Positions 43,956 through 53,786 of a stretch of 64,000 bases of DNA are shown here, one piece after another. The position numbers were made by a program, and so were the translations under genes. The DNA is from Actinomycetota bacterium (lineage in GTDB: Bacteria; Actinomycetota; Actinomycetes; Nanopelagicales; Nanopelagicaceae), in contig JAPLBE010000016.1 of assembly GCA_026392935.1 (NCBI GenBank), positions 101,381 to 165,380 on the forward strand. Reading direction: 5' to 3'. Position 1 is the stretch's first letter, and every line of letters starts with the position of its first letter. The notes below the pieces were generated by a model that searched no databases, was not told where the DNA came from, and saw nothing but the letters and a program-made list of their open reading frames with translations.

Positions 43956-44945
43956 ATGGATACCATGGACATGGAGGTTGTGTTTGGACCACTTGCGGAG
44001 TTCATCCGTGATCCGAGTGTTGAAGAAATATGGATTAATTCACCAGAGAGAATATTTGTCGCTCGCGCTGGCAAGAGCCATCTCACAAATCTAGTTCTTA
44101 CAACTGAAGCAGTGAGAGATTTGGTTGATAGAACTCTTCTGTGGAGTGGTAGACGCCTAGATACATCTCAACCATTCGTAGATGCTCGACTGCCGGATGG
44201 CAGCCGATTGCATGTCGTAATCCCTGAAATTACTTCACAACATTGGGCAGTAAATATCCGCAAACATTTACTTCGCCGACTAGGTCTACAAGATCTTGCC
44301 AATCTTGGCGTCATGTCAACGACTATTGCCGCGCAACTAACCGATGCCGTGCGAAATGGTCTGAACATTATTGTGAGTGGCGGAACTCAAGCCGGGAAAA
44401 CCACTCTCCTTAACGCACTTACTTCAGAAATTCCAATATCTCAACGCGTGATAACTATTGAGGAAGTTTTCGAGCTTCACCCCAATGTTCCAGATCTTGT
44501 ACAAATGCAAACCCGTAGTCCTAACTTGCAAGGAGAGGGAGAGATTCCACTACGCAAGTTGATAAAGGAAGCGCTAAGAATGCGCCCTTCCCGAATAGTG
44601 ATTGGCGAGGTGCGCGAAGCTGAAGCTCTTGACTTGCTGATAGCACTGAATTCAGGCTTACCAGGGATGGGAACAATTCACGCAAATTCAGCTCGAGATG
44701 CAATTACCAAGTTACAAACTTTACCTTTACTTGCTGGTGAAAACATTTCCCATAAATTCATTGCACCCACAGTTGCTTCCGCGATTGATCTAGTAATACA
44801 AGTTTCATTAGCTCCCGATGGATTTCGGCGAATAGTCGAAATAGCGTCAGTAACTGGTCGGTATGAGAATGACCGAGCAGAGATAGAAAATATCTGGTCC
44901 TGGAATGGAACAACTTATGACAGAGGATTAGGCGTGTTCAAATGA
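43956..44945 (+). CDS. tadA: Tad pilus/type II secretion ATPase TadA (CpaF)
   Basis: IIVSGGTQAGKTTLLNAL; VITIEEVFEL; RPSRIVIGEVREAEALDLL. Confidence 0.92.
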   Translation: MDTMDMEVVFGPLAEFIRDPSVEEIWINSPERIFVARAGKSHLTNLVLTTEAVRDLVDRTLLWSGRRLDTSQPFVDARLPDGSRLHVVIPEITSQHWAVNIRKHLLRRLGLQDLANLGVMSTTIAAQLTDAVRNGLNIIVSGGTQAGKTTLLNALTSEIPISQRVITIEEVFELHPNVPDLVQMQTRSPNLQGEGEIPLRKLIKEALRMRPSRIVIGEVREAEALDLLIALNSGLPGMGTIHANSARDAITKLQTLPLLAGENISHKFIAPTVASAIDLVIQVSLAPDGFRRIVEIASVTGRYENDRAEIENIWSWNGTTYDRGLGVFK

Positions 44946-45676
44946 GAAAATACTCGAACAGATTTGCTGAACAAATCAAAGTCGTATTTTTCATGTTAGT
45001 GGCCCTTGGATTTGTATTTGCATTCTCATCTTCCATAGTTATCGCTTTGGCTTTTTCAATATTCGTTGGGGTTTTTCTCACTTTGGCCCTGAGAAAAACT
45101 GAGAATAGGAAATCTCTAGAGATTCAAGCAGCAGCACCGGAGATGATTGATCATCTGATTTCTGGTTTGCAGTCGGGGTTATCTCTAAATGAGTGCCTTG
45201 TCGGACTATCTACGAGAGGGCCGGCAGTTTTAAAGCCCTTTTTCGAAAAGTTTCGAATTAATGTTTATGGCTCTGGAGATTTTGCAGCCTCTCTTGAGCA
45301 AATCAAAGGCGAATTATCCGAACCGTCAACAGATCTAATAATCGAATCCCTCTTGATGTCAAAGACTTTAGGTGGTGCTGAACTGATGAATATTCTCAGG
45401 CTTTTGGGAAATTTTATTCGCGAGGATTTGGCACTGAGAAGAGAGATTCTTGTTAAGCAGAGCTGGATTAAGAATTCAGCGCACCTATCTGCATCTGCGC
45501 CATGGATTCTCCTATTGCTTCTTTCTACTCAGCCCAGCACCTCTCAGGCATATGCGACAAAAACTGGAGTCGTGATTCTTCTTTCAGGGCTTGTGCTTAC
45601 ATCTATGGCATATCTGTGGATGAATCACCTCGCAAAATTGCCGCAACAGTCAAGAGTCTTTGCGGGAATTCAATGA
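44942..45676 (+). CDS. tadB: Tad pilus inner-membrane protein TadB
   Basis: T2SSF-like: PEMIDHLISGLQSGLSLNECL; C-terminal TM helices; overlaps tadA. Confidence 0.78.
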   Translation: MRKYSNRFAEQIKVVFFMLVALGFVFAFSSSIVIALAFSIFVGVFLTLALRKTENRKSLEIQAAAPEMIDHLISGLQSGLSLNECLVGLSTRGPAVLKPFFEKFRINVYGSGDFAASLEQIKGELSEPSTDLIIESLLMSKTLGGAELMNILRLLGNFIREDLALRREILVKQSWIKNSAHLSASAPWILLLLLSTQPSTSQAYATKTGVVILLSGLVLTSMAYLWMNHLAKLPQQSRVFAGIQ

Positions 45677-46467
45677 GGCAATCATTACTAGTTTCCATTT
45701 TCTTTCTAGCCCCTGCTTTCGCACTTGCTAATGAAGAATTTTCCATAGAGAACTTTGCCTTAAGGGCCATCCAGAAAAGTGGAGATCGGACTTCAGCCAG
45801 GGAAAAACTTGAAGAAATTGGGCTAGCCGGCGAGATCCACTATGAGAATTTTCGACTCAAGCAACTGACATATTCATTCCTAATCGCATTTCCAATTAGT
45901 CTCGTAAGCCTCGCATCAGGTAATTCAATTCCGTTAATCTCTCTTACTATTGCAACAGTAGCGCTTGTAACCTTTGCCTTCTTTGAGAAATCACTCAACC
46001 GAAAAGTCACAAATCATCGCGCTCGTATCGAATCAGATTTTCCAGGTGTTATAGAAATGATGACACTTGCTCTCTCTGCGGGCGAGACGCCTCTTTCGGT
46101 CTTGGAAAGAGTGTCATTACGAGGTTCAGGACCACTAGTTGATGAATTCTCGAAAGTTGTAAAAGACGTACGAACTGGGATCCCCTTTAGCAATTCATTG
46201 GATTCAATGAGTCGGCGAGTTCAGTCACATACATTGAGAAGGTTTGCGGATGCTTTAGTAATTGCGGTGATGCGTGGAGCTCCGCTAATCGAAGTTTTGC
46301 ATAGCCATGCTCGAGAAGCCCGTGAGATGCAGAGAAATCAAATTTTGAGGGCTGCTGGAAAATCAGAGATTTCGATGATGATTCCTGTCGTTTTTCTCAT
46401 ACTTCCCATTTCAATTTTATTTGCCTTATGGCCGTCGTTATCAAATCTAAACCTATTCGCAGCGTAA
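45673..46467 (+). CDS. tadC: Tad pilus inner-membrane protein TadC
   Basis: T2SSF-like: DFPGVIEMMTLALSAGETPLSVLERVS...MMIPVVFLILPISILFALWPSL; ATG 45673 overlaps the tadB stop. Confidence 0.8.
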   Translation: MRQSLLVSIFFLAPAFALANEEFSIENFALRAIQKSGDRTSAREKLEEIGLAGEIHYENFRLKQLTYSFLIAFPISLVSLASGNSIPLISLTIATVALVTFAFFEKSLNRKVTNHRARIESDFPGVIEMMTLALSAGETPLSVLERVSLRGSGPLVDEFSKVVKDVRTGIPFSNSLDSMSRRVQSHTLRRFADALVIAVMRGAPLIEVLHSHAREAREMQRNQILRAAGKSEISMMIPVVFLILPISILFALWPSLSNLNLFAA

Positions 46468-46517
46468 AACTTGATTACGTGTCAACAGTAAAACCCTACA
46501 AATAGAGAGAAGGCAGT

Positions 46518-46766
46518 ATGAATAAAGTAATGAATCTCATCAACAAGCAGGTGACACTTTTTTGGAATTTTTGTTATTTGCAACTCTCGAAATGGAGAAA
46601 AAGTCGTATTTATCAAGCCATAAATAATGAACGCGGGGATGTCCCTGGGTGGGTTCTCGTTGTTCTAATGACTACGGGCCTCGTGACTGCTATCTGGACA
46701 ATCGCTGCTCCAAGGCTTACAGCTATTTTAAAAAATTCGTTGGATGCGATGAACGGGATCCACTAG
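46518..46766 (+). CDS. Candidate small Flp-like pilin of the Tad locus
   Basis: 82 aa; ERGDVPGWVLVVLMTTGLVTAIWTIAAPRLTAIL; single hydrophobic segment after an ER/GD junction; preceded by GAAGG. Confidence 0.55.
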   Translation: MNKVMNLINKQVTLFWNFCYLQLSKWRKSRIYQAINNERGDVPGWVLVVLMTTGLVTAIWTIAAPRLTAILKNSLDAMNGIH

Positions 46767-47144
46767 GTGGTTTCGATGTGGTTAAAGACGAAGTTGCGAC
46801 AGCTAGTGCGGGATGAATCAGGAAATAGCGAAAGTGCGCTTGTGCTAATTCCGTTGCTATCACTCTTTCTCGTTGTTTCACAGATGACTATTGCTATTCA
46901 TTCCAGAAACATGACAAAGATGAATACTCAAGATCAGGCATCTTCCCGGGCATTGTCTGGCAGTTTTGAAGATGGAGATACTTTCTTACATATTCACTCA
47001 CCCGATAAACACCAGAATTTGGACTTGGTAATCAGTCACTCCAGGAAGTCAATTTTATCAATCTTTCCAGTGATTCAAGATGTGATTGGCGGAAGTCAAA
47101 AAATTGATGTGACCGGAATTGCTCTCGTTGAAAATCAGCGATGA
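46767..47144 (+). CDS. TadE-like pseudopilin
   Basis: RDESGNSESALVLIPLLSLFLVVSQMTIAIHSRN, a prepilin-like N-terminal hydrophobic segment in the Tad operon. Confidence 0.55.
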   Translation: MVSMWLKTKLRQLVRDESGNSESALVLIPLLSLFLVVSQMTIAIHSRNMTKMNTQDQASSRALSGSFEDGDTFLHIHSPDKHQNLDLVISHSRKSILSIFPVIQDVIGGSQKIDVTGIALVENQR

Positions 47145-47596
47145 AGTGGGTGGAGAGCTCATTGGGATTAAAACGTTGCATTGGAGATTCGCTACGAGTG
47201 CTTTTCAAGGATCGCACCGGGAGTGCAACGATTGAATTCACAATGTTGGCCATTCCGTTATTCATTCCACTCATGATTTTTGCCTCGCATTTTTCTCAAG
47301 TAACTAATAACCAAGATGCCCTTAGAACACTGGCGAGAGAATCTGCTAGAGCATTTGTCACGAGTTCGGATGACCAGATTGCTTTCTCAGTAGCGCGCGA
47401 AGTTGTCTCAAGGGGAGCTGAGATACTCGGAATCGAGGGAAGTCCTGCCAAGTCAGATGTCTTGATGAACATCACTTGTTCGGAATCGCCATGTATTTCA
47501 CCAAACTCGAGAGTATTAGTGAAACTCACTTCGTACGATAAAAAAGGACGCTCCACATCTGTCTCAGTTATTGAATATGTCTCGCCATGGGCATAA
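47141..47596 (+). CDS. TadE-family protein
   Basis: DRTGSATIEFTMLAIPLFIPLMIFASHFSQVTNNQDALRTLARESARAFV. Confidence 0.75.
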   Translation: MKWVESSLGLKRCIGDSLRVLFKDRTGSATIEFTMLAIPLFIPLMIFASHFSQVTNNQDALRTLARESARAFVTSSDDQIAFSVAREVVSRGAEILGIEGSPAKSDVLMNITCSESPCISPNSRVLVKLTSYDKKGRSTSVSVIEYVSPWA

Positions 47597-48144
47597 AGAA
47601 TTTCATACGCAATCGACTTCTCATTGATAACCGCGGGTCGATATCTGTTTTGATTCTTGGTATGTTTTTTCTTTCAGTGATTACATTTCTTGTGCTCACA
47701 GATATCACTTCTGTGTACTTGGCTAAACGAGCTCTCACTCAAGTTACCGAAGCCTCGGCTCAGCGAGGTGTGAAAAATCTTGATCTCGAAAAGTATTATG
47801 CAAGCAAATACAACCTGTCTTCCATGATTCTTGGCGCAAGCGGAATTGGTGAAATTGATCCAGGTATTCCAATTGATTGCGCTAAAGGAGCCGTAGACGT
47901 GCGCTCAACCATAAGTGATTGGATTCAACTAGATAGTTCAATCCGTAGGAATAGTCTGAGTAATGTCCAGGTTGATGAAGTAATGTGCGATGGATACCAA
48001 ATGGGGATTTCAACTTCGGCACTTGCACGCTTGCCTTTTGCTTTTTCTTTTCTTGGAATTTCTGAGTACAGGATTTCGGCGCAGGTAGGTATTTTTGATG
48101 AGCGAAAAGTGACGGATAATTACTACGGACTCACAATTGGCTGA
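47587..48144 (+). CDS. TadG-like pilus-assembly protein
   Basis: DNRGSISVLILGMFFLSVITFLVLTDITSVYLAKRALTQVTEASAQ. Confidence 0.65.
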   Translation: MGIKNFIRNRLLIDNRGSISVLILGMFFLSVITFLVLTDITSVYLAKRALTQVTEASAQRGVKNLDLEKYYASKYNLSSMILGASGIGEIDPGIPIDCAKGAVDVRSTISDWIQLDSSIRRNSLSNVQVDEVMCDGYQMGISTSALARLPFAFSFLGISEYRISAQVGIFDERKVTDNYYGLTIG

Positions 48145-48200
48145 TTACCGCAATTTATGGCCCGTCTTAGATCGCTCCGACTACTCGCTATCCTTAACCC

Positions 48201-49304
48201 ATGGCTCGCGAATACAACCTCGAAATAAATGAGACAAGCGCGACCCTTACATCTATTGAAAAGGTATTAGATCTTCCCAAGTTGGAAGCTGAAGCGGTTG
48301 AACTTGAGGCGGCGGCGGGAGTTCCGAATTTGTGGGATGACCCTGAGAAAGCTCAGGCAGTTACAAGTAAATTGTCGAGAGTTCAAGCAACGATTGGGCG
48401 ACTTAAAGGGTTGCGCAGACGAGTTGATGATTTGCCGGTTCTATTTGAGTTAGCTGCCGATGAACCAGATGGTTCTGGCTTAGTTGATGCCGAAAAAGAG
48501 TTGGACGCGACGAAGAAGGCAATCAGCGAATTAGAAGTAACAACGCTGCTCAATGGTGAATACGACATGCGTGATGCGTTGATAACTATTCGCTCTGAAG
48601 CGGGTGGAGTAGAGGCTGCAGACTGGGCAGAGATGTTGATGCGTATGTATTTGCGCTATTGCGAACGTCATGAATTTAAAGTTGATGTGCTTGAAACATC
48701 GTTTGCAGAAGAGGCTGGGATTAAATCAACAACCTTTAGAGTGAGTGCGCCATATGCATACGGAACTCTTTCAGTAGAACAAGGCACACATCGCTTGGTG
48801 CGCATCTCTCCATTTGATTCACAGTCACGTAGACATACATCTTTTGCGGGCGTGGAAATTGTTCCCGTTGTTGAGCAGAGTGATCACATTGATATTGATG
48901 AGAAAGAAGTTCGCGTGGATGTCTATCGCTCTTCCGGTCCTGGTGGCCAAGGAGTTAATACAACTGACTCTGCTGTGAGATTGACGCACGTTCCAACTGG
49001 AATTGTTGTCTCGTGTCAGAACGAACGTTCGCAGATTCAAAATAAAGCCACTGCAATGGCTGTTCTGCAATCTAAGTTGTTAGAGCGTCGCCGACAAGAA
49101 GAGCAAGCGAAAATCAATGCGCTGAAGGGTGATAACTCTGGATCTTGGGGAAATCAGATGCGTTCGTACGTTTTGGCCCCTTATCAAATGGTGAAAGATC
49201 TTCGAAATAACCATGAAACAGGAAATACTGCAGCAGTACTTAACGGCGAAATTGATGATTTCATCGAAGCCGGAATTCGCTGGCGCCGCTCAACTTCCAA
49301 TTAA
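48201..49304 (+). CDS. prfB: Peptide chain release factor 2
   Basis: [37 protein letters not shown]; 367 aa; no frameshift needed. Confidence 0.95.
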   Translation: MAREYNLEINETSATLTSIEKVLDLPKLEAEAVELEAAAGVPNLWDDPEKAQAVTSKLSRVQATIGRLKGLRRRVDDLPVLFELAADEPDGSGLVDAEKELDATKKAISELEVTTLLNGEYDMRDALITIRSEAGGVEAADWAEMLMRMYLRYCERHEFKVDVLETSFAEEAGIKSTTFRVSAPYAYGTLSVEQGTHRLVRISPFDSQSRRHTSFAGVEIVPVVEQSDHIDIDEKEVRVDVYRSSGPGGQGVNTTDSAVRLTHVPTGIVVSCQNERSQIQNKATAMAVLQSKLLERRRQEEQAKINALKGDNSGSWGNQMRSYVLAPYQMVKDLRNNHETGNTAAVLNGEIDDFIEAGIRWRRSTSN

Positions 49305-49463
49305 TTTGGACTTATTTCCAGAGCCTCACACGCGTAATGTGATTTATCCCTATCTGTGAATTCTCATAAAAGGGGCGAATTTCCCGCGTTATGCGTGAGT
49401 ACCTACTTAAACTAGGGGCAGGTCTCAGTAAGAGCGCAAAGAAGAGCTTAATAAGGAGCAGTT

Positions 49464-50153
49464 GTGATTCGCTTTGAAAACGTAACAAAGATTTACTCAG
49501 GTCAGGATCGCCCTGCCCTCGATAGCGTGAGCTTGGAAATTACCAAAGGCGAATTCGTCTTCTTGGTAGGTATGTCCGGTTCAGGTAAATCTACTTTCTT
49601 GCGTTTAATTCTGCGCGAAGAGCGACCAACATCTGGTGTTATCCATGTAGCTGGAAAAGATTTAGGAACACTTGCAAACCATAAAGTTCCTGAACTTCGC
49701 CGCCAGGTAGGAACCGTCTTCCAGGATTTTCGACTTCTTCCAAATAAAACAATTTCGGAAAACATCGCATTTTCACTTCACGTACTTGGATTCTCGCAGA
49801 AGGAAATTAATCGCGAAGTCCCAGAGATGCTTGAACTGGTTGGACTCGAAGATAAGGGCGATCGCTTGCCATCTGAAATCTCTGGTGGTGAGCAGCAACG
49901 CGTTGCCATTGCTCGTGCATATGTAACTCGTCCGGCAATCATCATCGCCGATGAGCCAACAGGAAACCTTGACCCAGCTCTTTCAGTTGGAATTATGAAG
50001 TTACTAGACCGCATCAATCGTGAGGGAACAACAGTTCTTATGGCTACACACGATTCGGGAATTGTTGATCAAATGCGTAAGCGAGTCATTGAACTCGATG
50101 GTGGCCATGTAATTCGCGATCAAGTTCGCGGCGTCTACGGATACACAGGATAA
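49464..50153 (+). CDS. ftsE: Cell division ATP-binding protein FtsE
   Basis: [48 protein letters not shown]. Confidence 0.95.
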   Translation: MIRFENVTKIYSGQDRPALDSVSLEITKGEFVFLVGMSGSGKSTFLRLILREERPTSGVIHVAGKDLGTLANHKVPELRRQVGTVFQDFRLLPNKTISENIAFSLHVLGFSQKEINREVPEMLELVGLEDKGDRLPSEISGGEQQRVAIARAYVTRPAIIIADEPTGNLDPALSVGIMKLLDRINREGTTVLMATHDSGIVDQMRKRVIELDGGHVIRDQVRGVYGYTG

Positions 50154-50163
50154 GGGGAAGAGG

Positions 50164-51066
50164 ATGCGCGCAGGATTTCTCTTAAGCGAAGTTCGAATTG
50201 GACTTCGCCGAAACCTAACAATGACATTTGCTGTCATTGTTACCGTTGCTATCTCTCTTTCATTACTTGGAATTGGATTGCTTTCGAATTCTCAAGTAAG
50301 TGCCATGAAAGATTATTGGTACGACAAGATCGAGGTTTCAGTATTTCTCTGCGGATCTCTTTCAGAATCTTCATCATGTAGTGGTGGCGTGGTAAATGAA
50401 GAGCAGCGCACATCAATTAAGGCTGACCTGGAAGCACTTCCGGTAGTTGATAGCGTTTTCTACGAATCACAAACTGAAGCATTTGCGCGATTTAAAGAAC
50501 GATTTAAGGATTCTGCAATTGCACAGAATGTAACTGCAGATCAATTGCCAGAATCATTCCGCGTGAAGTTAAAGGACCCAACACAATTTGATGTAGTTGT
50601 CAGTGCATTTAGCGGACGTCCGGGCGTGGATATTGTTCAAGACCAGAGATCAATTCTCGAGAAGTTCTTTAGATTGTTGGCAGTACTTCGTAACGGAGCA
50701 CTCATAGTCGGTTTGCTCTCGGTTCTCACAGCGGCACTTTTGATTAGCAACACACTTCGCATTGCGGCATTTAACCGTCGTCGCGAAACTGGTGTAATGC
50801 GACTCGTCGGTGCATCTTCGTGGTCGATTCAACTTCCATTCTTACTTGAAGGTGTTTTCTCGGCATTCATCGGGTGGATTTTGGCTTCGGGATTATTGTC
50901 GGCGCTTAAGTACGTCGTTGAAACCAAAGTCGCTCCGCTTCTAACTTTCACCAAGTTCTTTGGATGGGGAGAAGTTGCCGTCGCCTCTGGTTGGTTACTC
51001 CTCACAGGCCTAGTTGTTTCGGCTATCGCTTCGTTGATTACACTTCGTCGTTACCTGAAGGTTTAA
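50164..51066 (+). CDS. ftsX: Cell division protein FtsX
   Basis: FtsX permease topology; RREIGVMRLVGA-like segment RRRETGVMRLVGASSWSIQLPFLLEG; follows ftsE. Confidence 0.93.
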   Translation: MRAGFLLSEVRIGLRRNLTMTFAVIVTVAISLSLLGIGLLSNSQVSAMKDYWYDKIEVSVFLCGSLSESSSCSGGVVNEEQRTSIKADLEALPVVDSVFYESQTEAFARFKERFKDSAIAQNVTADQLPESFRVKLKDPTQFDVVVSAFSGRPGVDIVQDQRSILEKFFRLLAVLRNGALIVGLLSVLTAALLISNTLRIAAFNRRRETGVMRLVGASSWSIQLPFLLEGVFSAFIGWILASGLLSALKYVVETKVAPLLTFTKFFGWGEVAVASGWLLLTGLVVSAIASLITLRRYLKV

Positions 51067-51106
51067 TCTACCTATCGGTCCAAATTAAGTTAGGGGAGGT
51101 GAGCTC

Positions 51107-51583
51107 ATGGTTAAAGAACTAGGGAAGAAGCTCATCGCTCAAAATAAGAAAGCGCGCCACGATTTCTCAATAGAAGATGTCTATGAATGTGGCATTGTCT
51201 TAACTGGGACTGAAGTGAAATCTTTGCGAGCGGGGCGAGCATCACTCATTGATGGCTTTGCGATGATCGAAAATGGTGAACTTTGGCTTCATGGTGTTCA
51301 CATTCCTGAATACACAGAAGGAACGTGGACAAATCACACTCCACGCAGAAAGCGAAAGCTTCTGGTTAAGAAAATTGAGATACGCAAAATTGCATCTCGC
51401 ACAAAAGATTCTGGTGTCACCCTTGTTCCTCTTCAGCTTTACTTCAAGGACGGTAAAGCGAAGATTGAAGTTGCAATTGCTAAAGGAAAGAAAGCGCATG
51501 ACAAGCGTTCTACGCTGATGGAGCAACAAGCGACCCGCGAAGTCAATCGCGAACTTTCGCGCCGCCAATCCGGCAAGGACTAG
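51107..51583 (+). CDS. smpB: SsrA-binding protein SmpB
   Basis: [59 protein letters not shown]. Confidence 0.96.
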   Translation: MVKELGKKLIAQNKKARHDFSIEDVYECGIVLTGTEVKSLRAGRASLIDGFAMIENGELWLHGVHIPEYTEGTWTNHTPRRKRKLLVKKIEIRKIASRTKDSGVTLVPLQLYFKDGKAKIEVAIAKGKKAHDKRSTLMEQQATREVNRELSRRQSGKD

Positions 51584-51917
51584 TCAAGAGGCGCTGGGAT
51601 GCGCAGAAGAAGCCCCTTAATCAATGGGCAATTTCTTACTTCAAGTAGTTGTTCTCTATACTTAAACCCTGCCTTTCCAGAGGCAGAATCTTTAGATAGA
51701 TCGAGTCGCGCAGACAAGAATGCCGCTCCATACCTTCTAAGAAATCAACTTAACCAAATTTAAACATGGGTGAGTTGTCGAAAAAAATAGCAATAAGAAA
51801 TAACGACAGTACGAAGCAATAGAAGCAGTACTCGCAACTATTGAAAGTACATGTAAGTAAAACTAAATAGTGTGAATTACGTTTTCCACGTAATTCCCAA
51901 AGTTTGAAAATAAACTT

Positions 51918-52240
51918 GGGGGTGAACGGTCTCGACTTTAGTTGTTGAGGCAGGGGAAGCGGGCCGAGGAAGCCGGGATGATCTCGTAAACCATGAAACC
52001 TGTGCAAAAATAACTGCAGACAACAGTCGCAGTGATTTCGCTCTAGCTGCATAAGCTAGTACCGAATCCGTCAGCCCGGGCGCGCTCTCTTGCGAATATC
52101 TCGAGAGAACAGTTTCGCAAATGAGTTCGTTGAATACTTGTGTGTAAGAGATTCAGGACTGAGAAAACGTTAAGCACACTACGCCCGTAGAAGCCCTGTT
52201 TTAATTCTGAAGGACCCGGGTTCGATTCCCGGCACCTCCA
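51918..52240 (+). ncRNA. ssrA: tmRNA (10Sa RNA)
   Basis: 5' GGGGGUGAACGGUCUCGACUUUAG; 3' GGACCCGGGUUCGAUUCCCGGCACCUCCA; acceptor GGGGGUG/CACCUCC; tag frame 52004-52054 encodes AKITADNSRSDFALAA*; downstream of smpB. Confidence 0.95.
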
Positions 52241-52293
52241 CGACGAGCGAGGCTCGAAAAAGTGTTTACATTTTTCGTAGCCGAGCGAGGAGA

Positions 52294-52326
52294 GGAGGTT
52301 GAATCAGCGCAGCTGATAAAACCTCC
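52294..52326. terminator. Hairpin between convergent ssrA and DUF3039, possible bidirectional terminator
   Basis: GGAGGTT-GA-ATCAGC-GCA-GCTGAT-AA-AACCTCC; a second inverted repeat lies just upstream (52251-52282). Confidence 0.45.
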
Positions 52327-52333
52327 ACTAACG

Positions 52334-52591
52334 CTACTCTTTTTTGAGTCCGTCAAATATTTCTTTACAGACAGGACAGACTGGATACTTCTGCGGGTCA
52401 CGTGAAGGAACCCATTTCTTTCCGCAGAGTGCTTTTACTGCCTTACCTGTTACTGCAGATTCAACAATTTTTTCTTTCTTTATGTAATGCGCATAACGAT
52501 CATGGCCACCATCATCTTCTTGTTCAACAGGACGAGTGAGGGTGTCTGTATCGCTTTCAAGCGATGGAGTACCGCGACCGAAAAGTGGCAT
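52334..52591 (-). CDS. DUF3039 family zinc-ribbon protein
   Basis: DRYAHYIKKEKIVESAVTGKAVKALCGKKWVPSRDPQKYPVCPVCKEIFD. Confidence 0.88.
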   Translation of the reverse strand: MPLFGRGTPSLESDTDTLTRPVEQEDDGGHDRYAHYIKKEKIVESAVTGKAVKALCGKKWVPSRDPQKYPVCPVCKEIFDGLKKE

Positions 52592-52652
52592 GCGCTAAGT
52601 ATCCAACAAAAACTAGTCACATGGCCATCTCGGCTTCCGGTAGAATTTCCCA

Positions 52653-53591
52653 ATGAAGGACTTACTGCGCACCGAGCACTTATCTCGTGCTGATGTCGAG
52701 CTACTGCTCGCGACTGCTGCAGATTTTGCAAAGAATCCGCTTCGTTCAAACACTGCACTGAGCAACAAGAGCGTCGCTATCTATATGACAAAGCCTTCTA
52801 CGCGCACACGTCTTGCTTCTGAAACTGCAGTGGCGCACTTAGGTGGAACACCGATATTTATTCGCGGAGATGAGCTTCAGCTTGGTCGCGGTGAAACAAT
52901 TGCAGATACTGCTCGAATCATCAGCGGTTACTGCGATGCACTTCTTATTCGCACATTTGCGCAAGCAGATGTTGATGAACTTGGTGCACATGCAACTATT
53001 CCAGTAATTAATGGTCTTACAGATGATGATCATCCAACTCAACTTCTTGCCGACTGGGTAACTATTCGTGAGAATTTTGGCGAAGATGTCAAGGGCCGCA
53101 AATTTGTATATCTTGGTGATGGAAACAATATGACTCATGCCTGGTTAATTATGGGCGCAATCATGGGCGCACACGTTGTTGCAGCAACACCAGATGGAAA
53201 GTGGGCACCAGATCCCACTGTTGTTGCGAAGGCGAAAGAAATCGCAGCAATGAGCGGTGCAACAGTAGAAGTAACCAATGATCCAGAGGCTGCAGCTAAA
53301 GGCGCATCAGTTCTCTACACAGATGTGTGGATGTCTATGGGAGATCCTGAAGCAGAACGCGCAGAAAAAACGAAAGCGCTTACTCCTTTTGCAATTACAG
53401 AAAACCTCATGAAACTTACAGAAAAAGATTCAATCTTTATGCACTGCTTGCCAGCACATCGCGGAGAAGAAGTGGAAGCTTCAGTCATTGATGGGCCTAA
53501 ATCTGTAATTTGGCGTGAGGCTTACCATCGCCGAACAACTATTCAGGCGTTGTTCTATCACTTAACTCGCGGCGAACTTAAGGGAAATTAA
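52653..53591 (+). CDS. argF: Ornithine carbamoyltransferase
   Basis: KPSTRTRLASETA (STRTR); HPTQLLADW; FMHCLPAHRGEEV. Confidence 0.94.
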   Translation: MKDLLRTEHLSRADVELLLATAADFAKNPLRSNTALSNKSVAIYMTKPSTRTRLASETAVAHLGGTPIFIRGDELQLGRGETIADTARIISGYCDALLIRTFAQADVDELGAHATIPVINGLTDDDHPTQLLADWVTIRENFGEDVKGRKFVYLGDGNNMTHAWLIMGAIMGAHVVAATPDGKWAPDPTVVAKAKEIAAMSGATVEVTNDPEAAAKGASVLYTDVWMSMGDPEAERAEKTKALTPFAITENLMKLTEKDSIFMHCLPAHRGEEVEASVIDGPKSVIWREAYHRRTTIQALFYHLTRGELKGN

Positions 53592-53613
53592 AGCCGCCAC
53601 CACTTTACTCGGT

Positions 53614-53657
53614 GGCTCGCTTTACTGAGTGGCTCGCTTTACTGAGTGGCTCTCTTT
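53614..53657. repeat. 17-bp tandem repeat GGCTCGCTTTACTGAGT (two full units plus a partial third)
   Basis: Units 53614-53630 and 53631-53647, partial third ggctctcttt; a degenerate unit also precedes (actttactcggt). Confidence 0.85.
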
Positions 53658-53786
53658 TCTCAATGACTTCTCTGAGCCAGGAAATTAGTGCCAGCGCTTC
53701 TCTAGCGTGTCTCAAATCTTGAAAAGTGATATGAATTGTTTAATTCTGGATGTCGCTAGGCAAGTAGCACCGGTAAGGTTCTGCGC

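Noticed and set aside
48201-48400. Programmed frameshift in prfB
   Set aside because: The 367-aa frame is continuous from ATG 48201 and no CUUUGA-type site near codon 25 is visible
49305-49463. Possible regulatory RNA upstream of ftsE
   Set aside because: No convincing stem, uORF or terminator found; an ordinary promoter region is sufficient
52231-52330. attL/attR-like direct repeat CCTCCAC after ssrA as evidence for an integrated element
   Set aside because: Only about 8 bp repeated over about 90 bp, and no integrase or phage genes; structure-based explanation preferred
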